Assembly: GCA_964523015.1 (NCBI GenBank)
Contig: CAZFXN010000048.1
Location: forward strand, 1 to 22,395
Direction of reading: 5' to 3'
DNA from: JAWXBT01 sp964523015
GTDB lineage: Bacteria; Bdellovibrionota_C; UBA2361; J135
DNA length: 22,395 nucleotides
Below the pieces are notes generated by a model, which was not told the origin of the DNA, did no database searches, and saw nothing but the letters and a program-made list of their open reading frames with translations. Shown here one piece after another: positions 1 through 8,734 of the stretch (position 1 is its first letter; the number at the start of each line of letters is the position of its first letter). Both the position numbers and the translations under genes were made by a program.

Positions 1-182
1 CTCTTTTCTCAGTAACTTCCCGATAGGGTTCAACATGATTGATTTGCCTATACGTTATACGTATTCAAACTGACTATCGAAGTTATGGATAAGGCTGTAA
101 GTAATGTATTACAATCATGCTCAACATTTTGTAAAATAGAATTTATAAAATGTTTTTATGATTATAACTAGCTATTAATACT
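1..182. other. Left-edge non-coding region with possible gene ends
   Basis: No convincing gene lies here. A plus-strand frame open from the left edge stops with TGA at 71-73; it encodes 23 residues ending in a stretch containing IDLPIRY, which could be the C-terminal end or a remnant of an upstream gene, but this is too short to assign. On the minus strand an ATG near position 36 opens a frame running off the left edge, without a visible ribosome binding site. A tandem TATACGT pair (49-62) forms a small palindrome. The 3' part holds the inverted repeat at 123-154. Confidence 0.3.
123..154 (+). repeat. AT-rich 13-bp inverted repeat followed by T-run
   Basis: The left arm AACATTTTGTAAA (123-135) pairs with the right arm TTTATAAAATGTT (142-154) across a 6-nt loop; the only mismatch becomes a G-U pair in RNA. 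A run of five T (153-157) overlaps and follows the right arm. It lies 29 bp before the ATPase pseudogene. It could be an operator for that gene or a weak AT-rich terminator of the gene to the left. The sequence does not decide between these. Confidence 0.5.
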
Positions 183-1338
183 ATGGAAAATAGAAAGCTG
201 GTCGAGGTTCTGACCAAAAGAATTGCAGAGAAATCACCTTTAATCCAAGTACTCATTGGCCCTCGCCAAGTCGGAAAACAACTGCTCTTAAAAAATCCCT
301 CTCTGCTGGGGGGGGGTGTATCGCTCTGCAGATTATCCGACCCCATTAAAAAGCGATGTTTTGCTCGAATGGTGGAAAGAGGCAGAGCAAGACAAATCTC
401 GCTTACTTGCTGTGGATGAAGTTCAAAAAATCTCAGACTGGAGCGAGACAATTAAATATCTTTGGGATCAATCAAAAGGGGTGAAGCTGATCGTAACAGG
501 ATCCTCTTCTCTCCTTATGGAAAAAGGTCTTAAAGAGACTTTGGCCTGACGTTTTGAATTAATTCGTGCTGAACATTGGAATTATTCAGAGGCCAAACAA
601 ATTTTTGATTTTTCATTAGAGGAGTTTATTGGTTATGGTTGCTACCCCGGAGCTATGCAATTCATTAAGGATCTACCTCGTTGGGGGAGCTACGTAAGGG
701 ACTCTATTGTTGAGCCAGCCATAGGCCGAGATCTCTTACAATTAAGTTCAATTGAAAATCCCGCCCTTTTACGGCAAGTTTTTGGCATAGCGGCTTCAGC
801 ACCTGCCCAGTTAATAAGCATTCAAAAACTACAAGGTGCTCTACAGGGAAGAGGCCATGTTCCTACGATTAGCCATTATCTGTCATTGCTAGGAGAGGCA
901 TTTCTGGTTACAGGGATCCAAAAATATAATTCAAAAATGTTAAGAGTAAAAAAGAGCATCCTAAAATTAATAGTTCACGATAATGGACTTTGTTGTGCCT
1001 TTGAAAGACCTCTAACAGTTAAACTAGATCGAGAAAAATTTGGACGATATTTTGAAAATGCAATTGGATCTAGATTTATCGAAGCTGGCTGGGAGACTTA
1101 TTACTGGAAACATAAAGATCTTGAAGTGGATTTCGTCGTCATTGGACCAGAGAATCAAAAGTGGGCAATAGAAGTGAAATGCGGCAAAACGAGACAGTCT
1201 GAACTAAAAGGGGTGTTTGAATTCTGTAAGTTACATTCTGAATTTGAGCCATGCTTAATAAGCTTAGAGGAACAAAAAATTGAAGGAGCTTTAAGTCTTA
1301 ATGCAGAAAAGATTCTTTCTCAGAGCAGGGGTTACTAA
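183..1338 (+). pseudogene. AAA_14/DUF4143 family ATPase, broken (two frameshifts, one nonsense codon)
   Basis: Pieced together, this encodes about 385 residues of the common 'ATP-binding protein' family with an AAA_14 P-loop domain and a C-terminal DUF4143/PD-(D/E)XK-like domain; its cellular role is poorly known. The N-terminus reads to GPRQVGK in frame from ATG 183. The expected TTALKKSLSAG follows one frame over, implying one missing A at 275-278. A run of nine G (308-316) then shifts the frame again into VYRSADYPTPL. Walker B-like LLAVDEVQ and sensor-like IVTGSSS follow. A TGA at 547-549 replaces the glycine of the family's LAGRFEL motif. The rest, including the nuclease-like EVKCGK motif, is open to TAA 1336-1338. 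Both indels are in homopolymers, so sequencing error is possible, but the nonsense codon argues for real decay. The next gene converges on it. Confidence 0.85.
308..316 (+). repeat. G9 homopolymer inside the ATPase pseudogene
   Basis: There are nine consecutive G in an AT-rich genome, inside the coding frame of the AAA_14 ATPase. Seven or ten G would join the two frames. Such tracts slip during replication and can act as on/off switches, but they are also common assembly errors. Confidence 0.9.
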
Positions 1339-1339
1339 G

Positions 1340-1358
1340 CTTATAAATAATCTATAAG
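1340..1358. terminator. Weak palindrome between converging genes
   Basis: CTTATA (1340-1345) and TATAAG (1353-1358) form a perfect 6-bp inverted repeat with a 7-nt loop, in the 26-bp gap between the converging ATPase pseudogene and the hybrid kinase. It is the only hairpin in the gap but it is AT-only and has no T-run, so a terminator role is tentative. Confidence 0.25.
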
Positions 1359-1364
1359 TGGCGA

Positions 1365-3278
1365 CTACTTCCCTGACGCAGCAAGGATCTCTTTTACTTT
1401 ACCGATCAGCAACTCTGGATCGGCTGGCTTTGCAAAGATATGCTCTACTTTGTGGTTTTTTAAACTCTCTCTAAGAGCTGTAATTTCCCGTCCAGAGACT
1501 ACAAGGGCTGGAATACCCACTGATTCTGCCGCTTCACAAACCGCCTCACCCCCGCCTCCCGGCATATCTCCATCAGTAATGACTAGATCGGGCATATCCA
1601 TTTTAATAATGCCGGAAGCTTCAATTCCATTTGTCGCTAAGATAACTTCTTTGGTAACCAGAGAAAGTAATCGCTTTGTGGATTCTAGGTAATCTAGATC
1701 ATCATCAACCAGTAAGATTTTATAGTTTTGAAAATTAGGGACGGGAGGTTTTGCGGATCTATTTGTTGGCCTATTGACAGTTCTATTAGCGACCTCGGTA
1801 CTAAGCAAAGATGATTTATCTTTAGTACGACTAAGACGTAATTCAAAAGTAGACCCGCGCCCCTCTTCAGAATTAGCAATGATAACTCCACCATTTAAAT
1901 TGGCTAATATCTTACTAAGAGCTAAGCCAAGGCCAACTCCATCATTTCCATTTTTATCAAACCGGGTAAATGGGGTAAAAAGCTGAGAAACTTCTTCAGA
2001 GCCAAGACCTACCCCAGTATCAGTGATGATAATTGAGCAATCATCTGGATTCTCTGATTTAACACTGACTTTAATTTGCCCCTTTTTTGTATATTTTATT
2101 GCATTACTTAAAAGGTTGCTCACTATCCTTCTTAAGTGTTTAGCATCTACATTTACCTTAATTTTGTCAGTTGATTTTTCATAGATGAGTTTTAACTCTT
2201 TAATTTTAGCAGAGGCTTCAAAGCTTGCTACGGTGCGATCTAAAACTGAGTCAATATCAAGCACCTTGGGATTCGATCTTAGCTCACCGACATGGTACTG
2301 CGAATAAAACAGAAGGTCTTCAACGATATCGGCCATATGATCGCAGTTATCCATTGCCACCTCTAACATTCTATTCGTATCTGGAGCAGACTCTTCGAAC
2401 TTTATTAAAGCAAGGATATTTTTAACATTATTAAGTGGTGTTCTAACATCGTGAGAGAGGTCAGCCACAAATCTTGTTTTCTGCTTTGCATCTATCTGTA
2501 TCTTTTTTAATTCTCGGTGCAGATCTGAAACTTTGCTTTTTGTAGTTAGCTGTAAGGTAATAAAATTACCGATCGCCTGAGCAGATTGTATCTCAGCATT
2601 AGTTGGAACTTTGGTTTCATCGTAACCTAACCACAGGATCCCTCTAGCTCCTAGTTCATTCTTTTCACTAAATGGAAACAGGATTGAATACCGTAATCCA
2701 AATATTGAAAACTCACTAACTAAGCTTTCCTCATTATACCCGTCCCGTAAGCCAAAAGCTCCGGAATCAGTACTATCAATACTTGAAGCAACCTGTTTCA
2801 TTCTAGATGTAAATCTATCTCCTGATATTCCGTTTCCTACAGTTGCCCAATCTGAGATCGGAGAGGATTTATAAGTAATTGCCGCTGAGCTACATCGAAA
2901 TTTTGATCGAATAAAAGAAAGTAGCTCGACAAAAAAATCATCAAGAGAGAAATCATCTACCCGAACATCCTGTTTCAATACCTCTTTTGTCGTAGTTGAC
3001 TCAGGTATCTCAACCTCAAGTGCAGAAACGCGAAATGATAATCCAAAAAGCTTATCTAAGACCTCACGACCAGAATCAGTATTTGCTTCCACTGTTTGAG
3101 GAAGTAGAGGATGAGGATCTCCCTGTGATAATGAGGTTACTCCCTCGTCAATTAAAGCTAGATCTTTTTTTAGAATATATAGTTGAGCAGCAAGTGCTAA
3201 AGTGCCAACCACTGCATAAAGTGGTGAGTTTAATAGGATAGAAGCAAACACTGAAAATAAAGAGAGAATGATAATCAT
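1365..3278 (-). CDS. Hybrid sensor histidine kinase (GAF-like, HisKA, HATPase_c, receiver)
   Basis: A 637-residue membrane-anchored hybrid kinase that should autophosphorylate on His and pass phosphate to Asp. The N-terminus (about 3-36) is a membrane hairpin of two hydrophobic segments. Residues about 110-245 look like a GAF-type sensor. The H-box LSHDVRTPL places the phospho-acceptor at H276. The ATPase domain has its N-box asparagine at N392, G1 box DTGVGLG (420-426) and G2 box GVGLGLAL (447-454). After a linker rich in Asn, Arg and Pro, a receiver (about 518-634) has acidic D525-D527, phospho-acceptor D569 and K617. The start is fixed by AGGAGG seven bases upstream and by ATGA overlap with the preceding response-regulator gene, implying translational coupling. 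It is the last gene of the Tad-pilus gene run, so control of pilus activity is a reasonable inference; the stimulus is unknown. Confidence 0.93.
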   Translation of the reverse strand: MIIILSLFSVFASILLNSPLYAVVGTLALAAQLYILKKDLALIDEGVTSLSQGDPHPLLPQTVEANTDSGREVLDKLFGLSFRVSALEVEIPESTTTKEVLKQDVRVDDFSLDDFFVELLSFIRSKFRCSSAAITYKSSPISDWATVGNGISGDRFTSRMKQVASSIDSTDSGAFGLRDGYNEESLVSEFSIFGLRYSILFPFSEKNELGARGILWLGYDETKVPTNAEIQSAQAIGNFITLQLTTKSKVSDLHRELKKIQIDAKQKTRFVADLSHDVRTPLNNVKNILALIKFEESAPDTNRMLEVAMDNCDHMADIVEDLLFYSQYHVGELRSNPKVLDIDSVLDRTVASFEASAKIKELKLIYEKSTDKIKVNVDAKHLRRIVSNLLSNAIKYTKKGQIKVSVKSENPDDCSIIITDTGVGLGSEEVSQLFTPFTRFDKNGNDGVGLGLALSKILANLNGGVIIANSEEGRGSTFELRLSRTKDKSSLLSTEVANRTVNRPTNRSAKPPVPNFQNYKILLVDDDLDYLESTKRLLSLVTKEVILATNGIEASGIIKMDMPDLVITDGDMPGGGGEAVCEAAESVGIPALVVSGREITALRESLKNHKVEHIFAKPADPELLIGKVKEILAASGK

Positions 3279-4567
3279 CCGACCTCCTGAGATAAGATCT
3301 TATTCCCTAGTCTGCCGGTTAATCGTTCGACATGAAGAAGGAGAATTCTTGGATCTTCGTCCTTAGTAATAAAAGCATCAACTCCAAGACTCAGAGCCAT
3401 AAGCTCCGTATCGAGATCAATATCAGAGGTAAGAGCTATAGTTGGAATCAATTTAGCTTCTTCATTAGATCTAAGTTTTTTAAGAAATGTAATTCCGTCC
3501 ATCTCTGGCATATGAATATCGCAAATAATAGCGGAAAGAGCGGTGGCATCTTTTTTTATAAAATCTAAAGCATCTTTTGCACTCTCACACCAATGAAGTT
3601 GAAATCCTTTTGCAGTTAAAAACCGCTCTACTACCATAGCGAAAGTTTCGTTATCTTCAACAAGAAGGATACAGCGCGTTTCCAATGTCTTGCTATTCTG
3701 ATTTTGCTGACTTCCTTCCTCTTTACTTAATTCCTCCTTCTTTAATTCACTACTCCTTAATTCACCACTCCAGCCAATACTAATGGTAGTCAACGCTCCA
3801 GGCAGAAACTTTACAACTGGAATTATACTTTGCAGATCTGAATCTTCAAAACTTATTGCTTTAGGATGATGGTGTAACTCTCTAAGATATCTTAAAAGTA
3901 ATGGTGTAAGCTTTACGTTAATCTCTCCTTTTCCGACCTTTCCATCTTGTAATGTAAAATCATACTCAATCGATTCTGATCCGAATACAAGCCGAACCTC
4001 TTTATGTCCATATCCGATAACTTCCCGAACAAGTTTTTTTATAATCTGTTGCGAGATATCAATTTTGGAATTAGTAGCAGAAATCCCTGTTGAGGAATCC
4101 TTATTTGCTATCTGATCGTAAATTATTCGACTCTCCTTTATAGCTTTATGTATTAACACCCAAGGAGCCAAGTAGATCTCTAGCTTTCTTAAATTAAGCC
4201 CTAAAGAAAGTAGTCTTTTTGGATCTATACAAACAACTCCAACAATTCGGCCACTTTTCATAAATGGAATTGCTCCAGCCTGCTCAAAATCATTTAAGGT
4301 TATATTTTGTGGCAATCCTTTTAGGCTACACGGAGGAACACGTTCTAAAATTGGGAGATGTAAAGTTTCACTAACTTGATGAAGTAAGGCTGCTTCAGAG
4401 ATGCCTAGTTTGATTGCTAGATTTTCAGTGATAACTCGCCAATCATTTAATTTGCTGATCTCTGCTTCCAGGATATTGAGCGGAGCAATGGAACAAAGTG
4501 CGGTAATAAGAGAACGAGGATCTCTAACAAACTTACCTTTTAACTTTTCATATATGCTTATTATCAT
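3275..4567 (-). CDS. GspE/PilB N-terminal-like domain fused to receiver domain
   Basis: A 430-residue protein with no DNA-binding output. The C-terminal 130 residues are a canonical receiver (LLVEDN with E304/D305, phospho-acceptor D350 in IICDIHMPEMDG, K402). Residues about 40-120 resemble the second half of the type II secretion/type IV pilus GspE N-terminal (MshEN) domain, in the pattern LAIKLGIS, then LHLPIL, then AIPFMKSGRIVGVVCIDP. Residues about 165-225 (LVREVIGYGHKEVRLVF, then DFTLQDGKVG) resemble the N2 domain of GspE/PilB, but the Walker-containing core is missing. The first half of MshEN with its c-di-GMP-binding RLG motif is not evident. A Lys/Glu/Ser/Gln-rich linker (about 272-295) joins the halves. 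It lies 24 nt after tadC and overlaps the hybrid kinase by 4 nt, so it is the likely partner of that kinase. Inference: a phosphorylation-controlled binder of the pilus machinery. The receiver call is firm; the GspE-like part is moderate. Confidence 0.8.
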   Translation of the reverse strand: MIISIYEKLKGKFVRDPRSLITALCSIAPLNILEAEISKLNDWRVITENLAIKLGISEAALLHQVSETLHLPILERVPPCSLKGLPQNITLNDFEQAGAIPFMKSGRIVGVVCIDPKRLLSLGLNLRKLEIYLAPWVLIHKAIKESRIIYDQIANKDSSTGISATNSKIDISQQIIKKLVREVIGYGHKEVRLVFGSESIEYDFTLQDGKVGKGEINVKLTPLLLRYLRELHHHPKAISFEDSDLQSIIPVVKFLPGALTTISIGWSGELRSSELKKEELSKEEGSQQNQNSKTLETRCILLVEDNETFAMVVERFLTAKGFQLHWCESAKDALDFIKKDATALSAIICDIHMPEMDGITFLKKLRSNEEAKLIPTIALTSDIDLDTELMALSLGVDAFITKDEDPRILLLHVERLTGRLGNKILSQEVG

Positions 4568-4591
4568 AATTCTTTTAAAGAGATCTGAGTA

Positions 4592-5527
4592 TTATCTTCC
4601 AGGCATATTCTCAGTTAAAATATTTAAAATCTGAAGGAACGGCGGAGTTAAAAAACATACTAGCAATCCGGCAAACGTACACAGAAGTGGCATGGTTGCC
4701 TTGACTGGCATCTCAGCAATCTCTCCCTCAATTGATTCTTGATAATATAGCTGTGTTGAGTCACTTAATTCTCTTAGTGGCATGATTAATACACCACCCT
4801 CTTTTTGGGCTACCGCTAAATGAAGAAAAGCATGCCTTACAGCACTACTATCAATTACAGTAGCAAGCTCTTTAAGGGCGCGTTCAAAACTTAATCCAGA
4901 TTCAGTTAACTTTGAAGCTATTTTTAAAAGTGCAGTTACTGGATCATCTTTCTTTTTTATATCTTTATCCGTGTTAGCAGAGAGCACTGTATTAATAGCT
5001 GGTAAAATATCTAGCCCTGCTTGAACAGCCATAACGATCCGCTCCATTACCATTGGGAGGAAAAAGGTCAGTGAGTGAATATATCGATCTTTTCGGGATT
5101 TAAGTAGGTATTTTCTAAAAATCAAACCAGCACCAAGACCTAAAGAGACCATAAAAAAAGTAGTCCCAGTAGTTTTCACAGAACCGATAAGAGATGGTAT
5201 TAAAAAGAGGGCTCCGCCAACTAACGGGGATAAGCTTAGGATTATTTCAAATTTTCTTCTCTCTTTAGGTTCAATAAGTCCAGCACGTGCTAGTTCATCA
5301 TTAAAGATAAATCCTGAAATATTTTTCGTTTTCAGTTCGGACTTTTTTCGTTTTTGAGTCTTTGATTCACGTTCATTTAAAATTGGATCATTTATATCTA
5401 ATTTTTCGTCTCGTAGATCTAAAAGAACATCATATGGGGAGCGCTTCCCCGCGGTAACAGATAACTTAATTCCAACCAATAATAGTATTGATAGAATAAG
5501 CATATTTACAAACGTTACTGTTATCAT
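4592..5527 (-). CDS. tadC: Tad pilus inner-membrane platform protein TadC
   Basis: A 311-residue type II secretion system F-family protein, one of the two inner-membrane platform proteins on which the CpaF ATPase acts to polymerise Flp pilin. Hydrophobic segments are at about 5-22, 93-115, 120-138 and 278-303. The T2SSF helical domain covers about 155-290, with the family's MERIVMAVQAGLDILPAI and GLSFERALKELA patterns. The stretch 38-75 is charged and probably cytosolic. It follows tadB by 21 nt in the usual TadB-TadC order. No strong Shine-Dalgarno precedes the ATG, so translation may depend on upstream ribosomes. Assignment to TadC rather than TadB rests on position and topology. Confidence 0.88.
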   Translation of the reverse strand: MITVTFVNMLILSILLLVGIKLSVTAGKRSPYDVLLDLRDEKLDINDPILNERESKTQKRKKSELKTKNISGFIFNDELARAGLIEPKERRKFEIILSLSPLVGGALFLIPSLIGSVKTTGTTFFMVSLGLGAGLIFRKYLLKSRKDRYIHSLTFFLPMVMERIVMAVQAGLDILPAINTVLSANTDKDIKKKDDPVTALLKIASKLTESGLSFERALKELATVIDSSAVRHAFLHLAVAQKEGGVLIMPLRELSDSTQLYYQESIEGEIAEMPVKATMPLLCTFAGLLVCFLTPPFLQILNILTENMPGR

Positions 5528-5548
5528 AAGTGTATCATAAGTGAGGCA

Positions 5549-6409
5549 CTACATAGTCCTTGACGATATTTTTCTCATCCAGATCAGACCAAAAGCCAAG
5601 AGGGAGATCCCAGCTACTAAAATTTTATTTCCCAGAGGATGGTTCCAAGCATGACTAATCGCTTCAGGACTAGATAAATATTGAATAATACCAATAACGA
5701 TGGCACAGGCAGCGATGCCTGTTGCGGCCATTTTTTGCATAGCAATTGCCGATTTTACCTTTCTTGAAAATGATTGCCTCTGCCGTGTTACTTTAGCTAA
5801 TCGCTGCAGGCACTCTCCTAATGAGGATCCCTCTCTTCGAGCTAATATCATGGCAACCCGAAACAGTTCTAGATCAGGATAATTAATAGTAATCGCAAAA
5901 AGATTAAGGCTTTTATCCTCCCCTACTCCGCGCTCTATATTATTTCGAAATAAAGAAACCTCTTTCCACATAAAAGAATCCGTAGGAAAAAGATTTACTG
6001 CTTGACTCATCGCAAAGATCGGATCAGCTCCTGTCTTTATCGATGAGGCTAATGACAAAAGTAAGGCCGAATAATCTAATTCAAATCCCTTTCTTCGCTT
6101 TGATATATTTCCTTTAATCCAAGAAACTTCAAAGAAGATCAGTAATGGAGCAAGAATAAGTAATGACAACCGGTTTGTAATTGTTGCTAAAAGTAATGTC
6201 AAAGAGATCCAGAGGCAGATCCTAAGTAAAAGATGGGATCTGCCACGTCTACTGATTCCTGCGTAAGTAAGAGCTCTATTAAACGATGCCCAGGGTCCCT
6301 CCTCAGAAAGACTCCAGACTAAGGAATCGATCTCTATACCTTTGGTATTCTCTTTTTCTTTAATTAAAAGAGTATTAACTCGGGCCATTTCAGATTGAGT
6401 AGAAAACAT
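5549..6409 (-). CDS. tadB: Tad pilus inner-membrane platform protein TadB
   Basis: A 286-residue T2SSF-domain protein. Membrane segments lie at about 58-97 (two close helices), 225-245 and 262-278. The F domain is at about 115-225, with the family patterns LASSIKTGADPIFAM and ARREGSSLGECLQRLA. It should form the platform with TadC under the CpaF ATPase. The ATG lies 3 nt after the cpaF stop. A GAGGAG Shine-Dalgarno is formed by the last cpaF codons, so the two are translationally linked. Confidence 0.9.
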   Translation of the reverse strand: MFSTQSEMARVNTLLIKEKENTKGIEIDSLVWSLSEEGPWASFNRALTYAGISRRGRSHLLLRICLWISLTLLLATITNRLSLLILAPLLIFFEVSWIKGNISKRRKGFELDYSALLLSLASSIKTGADPIFAMSQAVNLFPTDSFMWKEVSLFRNNIERGVGEDKSLNLFAITINYPDLELFRVAMILARREGSSLGECLQRLAKVTRQRQSFSRKVKSAIAMQKMAATGIAACAIVIGIIQYLSSPEAISHAWNHPLGNKILVAGISLLAFGLIWMRKISSRTM

Positions 6410-6412
6410 AAC

Positions 6413-7765
6413 CTACTCCTCAGCTTCAATAACATCTGGAAGGTCACTCATCTTGACTCCAAAAGCCTCTAGTTGTTCACGATGAACACTGGCTCTGGTC
6501 GGCACCTTCCATGCTGCTCGGCCTCCAATAATTTGGTATCTAAAAATATCACGTTGTCTGATAATTCCCTCTGATACTGGACCGATCTCTTTTACTTCCA
6601 TGATACGTCTCTTGCCGGTAGTTTTGCAGATATCTAAAAAAACTATCGCCTGAACTGATTTTGCAATCTGATCATATATTACATTACGAGCAACTCCCTT
6701 TTGAGCACGACCAAGAAACAATTCTAAACGAGAGATCGCTTCAGATGCGTTTCTAGCATGGATAGTGGAAAGCCCTGGATGACCTGACGCGCAGACATCG
6801 ATAAATGCTTCAGCTGCTTCAGCATCACGCATTTCACCAAAGATAATTCTATTCATAGCCATACGCATTCCGGCGCGAATACATTCAGCCGGATTAACCC
6901 TACCTGCACCATCGGTGTTAGCATCTCGAGTATACATATACCGAACATGAGGATGCTCTAAAATAATTTCAGGGGTATCTTCGATTACCAAAATAGAATC
7001 TTGCTGTGGCATGCTAGATGCCAATGCTCTAACAAGAGTTGTTTTACCAGTACCCACCTCACCAACGATCAAAACTGTTTGACCAGAACGAACTAATCCT
7101 TGCAGATATTGAAACAGTTGAGCCGGTGCTAAATTAAATTTTACAAGATCATCTAAAGTTACTGTCGGAAATCTATTTAGACGAATTGTTAAGTAAGGCC
7201 CCGATTCGCATAAGCACTTATGAACCACATGAATACGAGCAAAGTTGCCGATCATACCATCTGCTATCGGCTTGGCTGTTGAGTAGGTCGAGCCAGCACG
7301 TTGTAATAACCGCTCAACAAATGCTTCGTAGGAGTCCTGATCAGGAAAAGCAATATCAGTAGAGAGATTTCGGCGCCCTTGCTGGACATCAATCTTGGTA
7401 AAATTTGTAACAATGATATCAGAGGTCTTAGAATCATCGACTAGCTCTTGCAGAATTCCAAATTCCTTCTGTCCACGCTCTAGCTGAGTTAGAACCTCAT
7501 CTCTTTCAAAGCCAGAGAGATCAAAACCAAGTCTGGCTGCAACATTATCAATTAGGTCTTGAAGTTCAGAGCTTGATAAATCACTATTATCCTCAGATTT
7601 TTCTAAACTAATACCCTTTTGTACCTCTCTTAAGATATAAACTAGGGCAGGAGATAAATGTCTCACAGTTTTTTGATTGGCAACTTTGCCGCCAGGAAGT
7701 GCGACTAAAGGGGATGAGCCTGTTGTGGATAATTCTTCAAGGAGTTTTAGATCGACCCGCTTCAT
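6413..7765 (-). CDS. cpaF: Tad pilus assembly ATPase CpaF/TadA
   Basis: A 450-residue secretion ATPase of the VirB11/CpaF family that drives Flp pilus assembly from the cytosolic face. Walker A is GEVGTGKTT (235-243, K241); the Asp box is LVIEDTPEI (E262/D263); Walker B-like RIIFGEMRD has E311; the His box is GHPGLSTIHA (328-337). The N-terminal domain (about 75-200) has the family's DIIVTNFTKIDVQQG and LTIRLNRFP strands. Length is typical of CpaF. The start is supported by AAGGAGAG just upstream of the ATG, 14 nt after cpaB. Confidence 0.96.
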   Translation of the reverse strand: MKRVDLKLLEELSTTGSSPLVALPGGKVANQKTVRHLSPALVYILREVQKGISLEKSEDNSDLSSSELQDLIDNVAARLGFDLSGFERDEVLTQLERGQKEFGILQELVDDSKTSDIIVTNFTKIDVQQGRRNLSTDIAFPDQDSYEAFVERLLQRAGSTYSTAKPIADGMIGNFARIHVVHKCLCESGPYLTIRLNRFPTVTLDDLVKFNLAPAQLFQYLQGLVRSGQTVLIVGEVGTGKTTLVRALASSMPQQDSILVIEDTPEIILEHPHVRYMYTRDANTDGAGRVNPAECIRAGMRMAMNRIIFGEMRDAEAAEAFIDVCASGHPGLSTIHARNASEAISRLELFLGRAQKGVARNVIYDQIAKSVQAIVFLDICKTTGKRRIMEVKEIGPVSEGIIRQRDIFRYQIIGGRAAWKVPTRASVHREQLEAFGVKMSDLPDVIEAEE

Positions 7766-7779
7766 GATCTCTCCTTAAA

Positions 7780-8691
7780 TTAATTAATTTTTTTCTCTTT
7801 ATTTGCTACCAAGAAACCATCTGGAACCACCTCTGTAGCGATCCACTTGTTACCAGTTAGAGCATAGCTCGTTTTAGAGTCAGAACCTTTTACAGAGATA
7901 TATCCAGTAATTGAACTATTTGAAGTTTGCACAACTCGACTCTTCCCCTTTAATTCATCAGAAGTGAAACTTTTATCTGTCCATTGTTCGCTATCAGATG
8001 CGCCACGCAATGCGAACGCTATTCTACCTAACGGAATAGCAGTATTAATTGATAAACATTGTTCCTGAGTTACTAACAGGGTCACTGTTTTTGGTACACT
8101 GGGGGCTGAATTAGCATTTACTGGTGAGATTGATCTCTCGGCTGAAAGTATCTTAACCCTTTCAGCAATTACTGATGTTTTCTCATTCTCAACTAATAAA
8201 ACATCAACCACAGATCCAGACCCGGCCCATCCCTCAACTGCAGAGGTTGCATCTACTTTTACAGTAATTGCTCTCATCCCTTGTGGAATACTCTCTACAA
8301 TCGGATTTGAGGATCCAATATCTAAACTTAAATTCTCAGCAAAGATTGGCAGGTTCGCAGGTAAAGGAGCGATCGTCATCGCCTCTAAATACGAGTCGAC
8401 ATCTGTTAAAGATCCCTGAGGTAACTGATGCCTAGGATAAGCAACCTGACGAAACTCTATATTTTTAACTTTCGTGCCGGTCGGTACATAATCTACCGGT
8501 ACCGGCACTGAAATTGTATCAAATTCAGCCACTACTGCTGGCTTTGTTTCAACGGCCTGTACTTGAGTATCATCTTTTTTAGTTAGAAGAACAGCGACTA
8601 CGATTGCTGTTACACACAACAGAAGCATATTCAATATGCCCCTATCATTGCGTCTTCTACGTTGCACTCTTGAGTTAGACCGTGTCGTCAT
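7780..8691 (-). CDS. cpaB: Flp pilus assembly protein CpaB/RcpC
   Basis: A 303-residue periplasmic Tad protein with one N-terminal membrane anchor (about 19-36) after an Arg-rich cytosolic tail. Residues about 55-125 match an SAF-like domain. Residues 134-168 give the RcpC/CpaB signature: IPQGMRAITVKVDATSAVEG followed by SGSVVDVLLV. In the family CpaB associates with the outer-membrane secretin and may bind peptidoglycan. The secretin gene itself is not in this window. It lies between the pilin and the ATPase genes, 14 nt before cpaF. Confidence 0.92.
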   Translation of the reverse strand: MTTRSNSRVQRRRRNDRGILNMLLLCVTAIVVAVLLTKKDDTQVQAVETKPAVVAEFDTISVPVPVDYVPTGTKVKNIEFRQVAYPRHQLPQGSLTDVDSYLEAMTIAPLPANLPIFAENLSLDIGSSNPIVESIPQGMRAITVKVDATSAVEGWAGSGSVVDVLLVENEKTSVIAERVKILSAERSISPVNANSAPSVPKTVTLLVTQEQCLSINTAIPLGRIAFALRGASDSEQWTDKSFTSDELKGKSRVVQTSNSSITGYISVKGSDSKTSYALTGNKWIATEVVPDGFLVANKEKKIN

Positions 8692-8701
8692 ATTTCACCG
8701 A

Positions 8702-8720
8702 TTTGATACTAGTTTGATAC
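8702..8720 (-). repeat. TTTGATAC pair with 11-bp period between flp and cpaB
   Basis: Two copies of TTTGATAC (8702-8709 and 8713-8720) sit in the 43-bp flp-cpaB gap. The 11-bp units agree at 10 of 11 bases. The spacing is about one helical turn. They could be a protein site or part of the mRNA boundary that sets pilin-to-assembly-gene expression, but a chance duplication is also possible. Confidence 0.35.
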
Positions 8721-8734
8721 GAGCTTCCTTGAAT

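Noticed and set aside
143..451. Minus-strand open frame opposite the ATPase pseudogene
   Set aside because: It is a shadow of the plus-strand frame, with no family resemblance and no ribosome binding site.
547..549. TGA read as glycine (alternative genetic code), since the family has Gly at this position
   Set aside because: Other genes here end properly at TGA (the GspE-N/receiver gene at 3275-3277, the RAYT gene at 19639-19641), and the same gene carries two frameshifts, so nonsense mutation or error is more likely.
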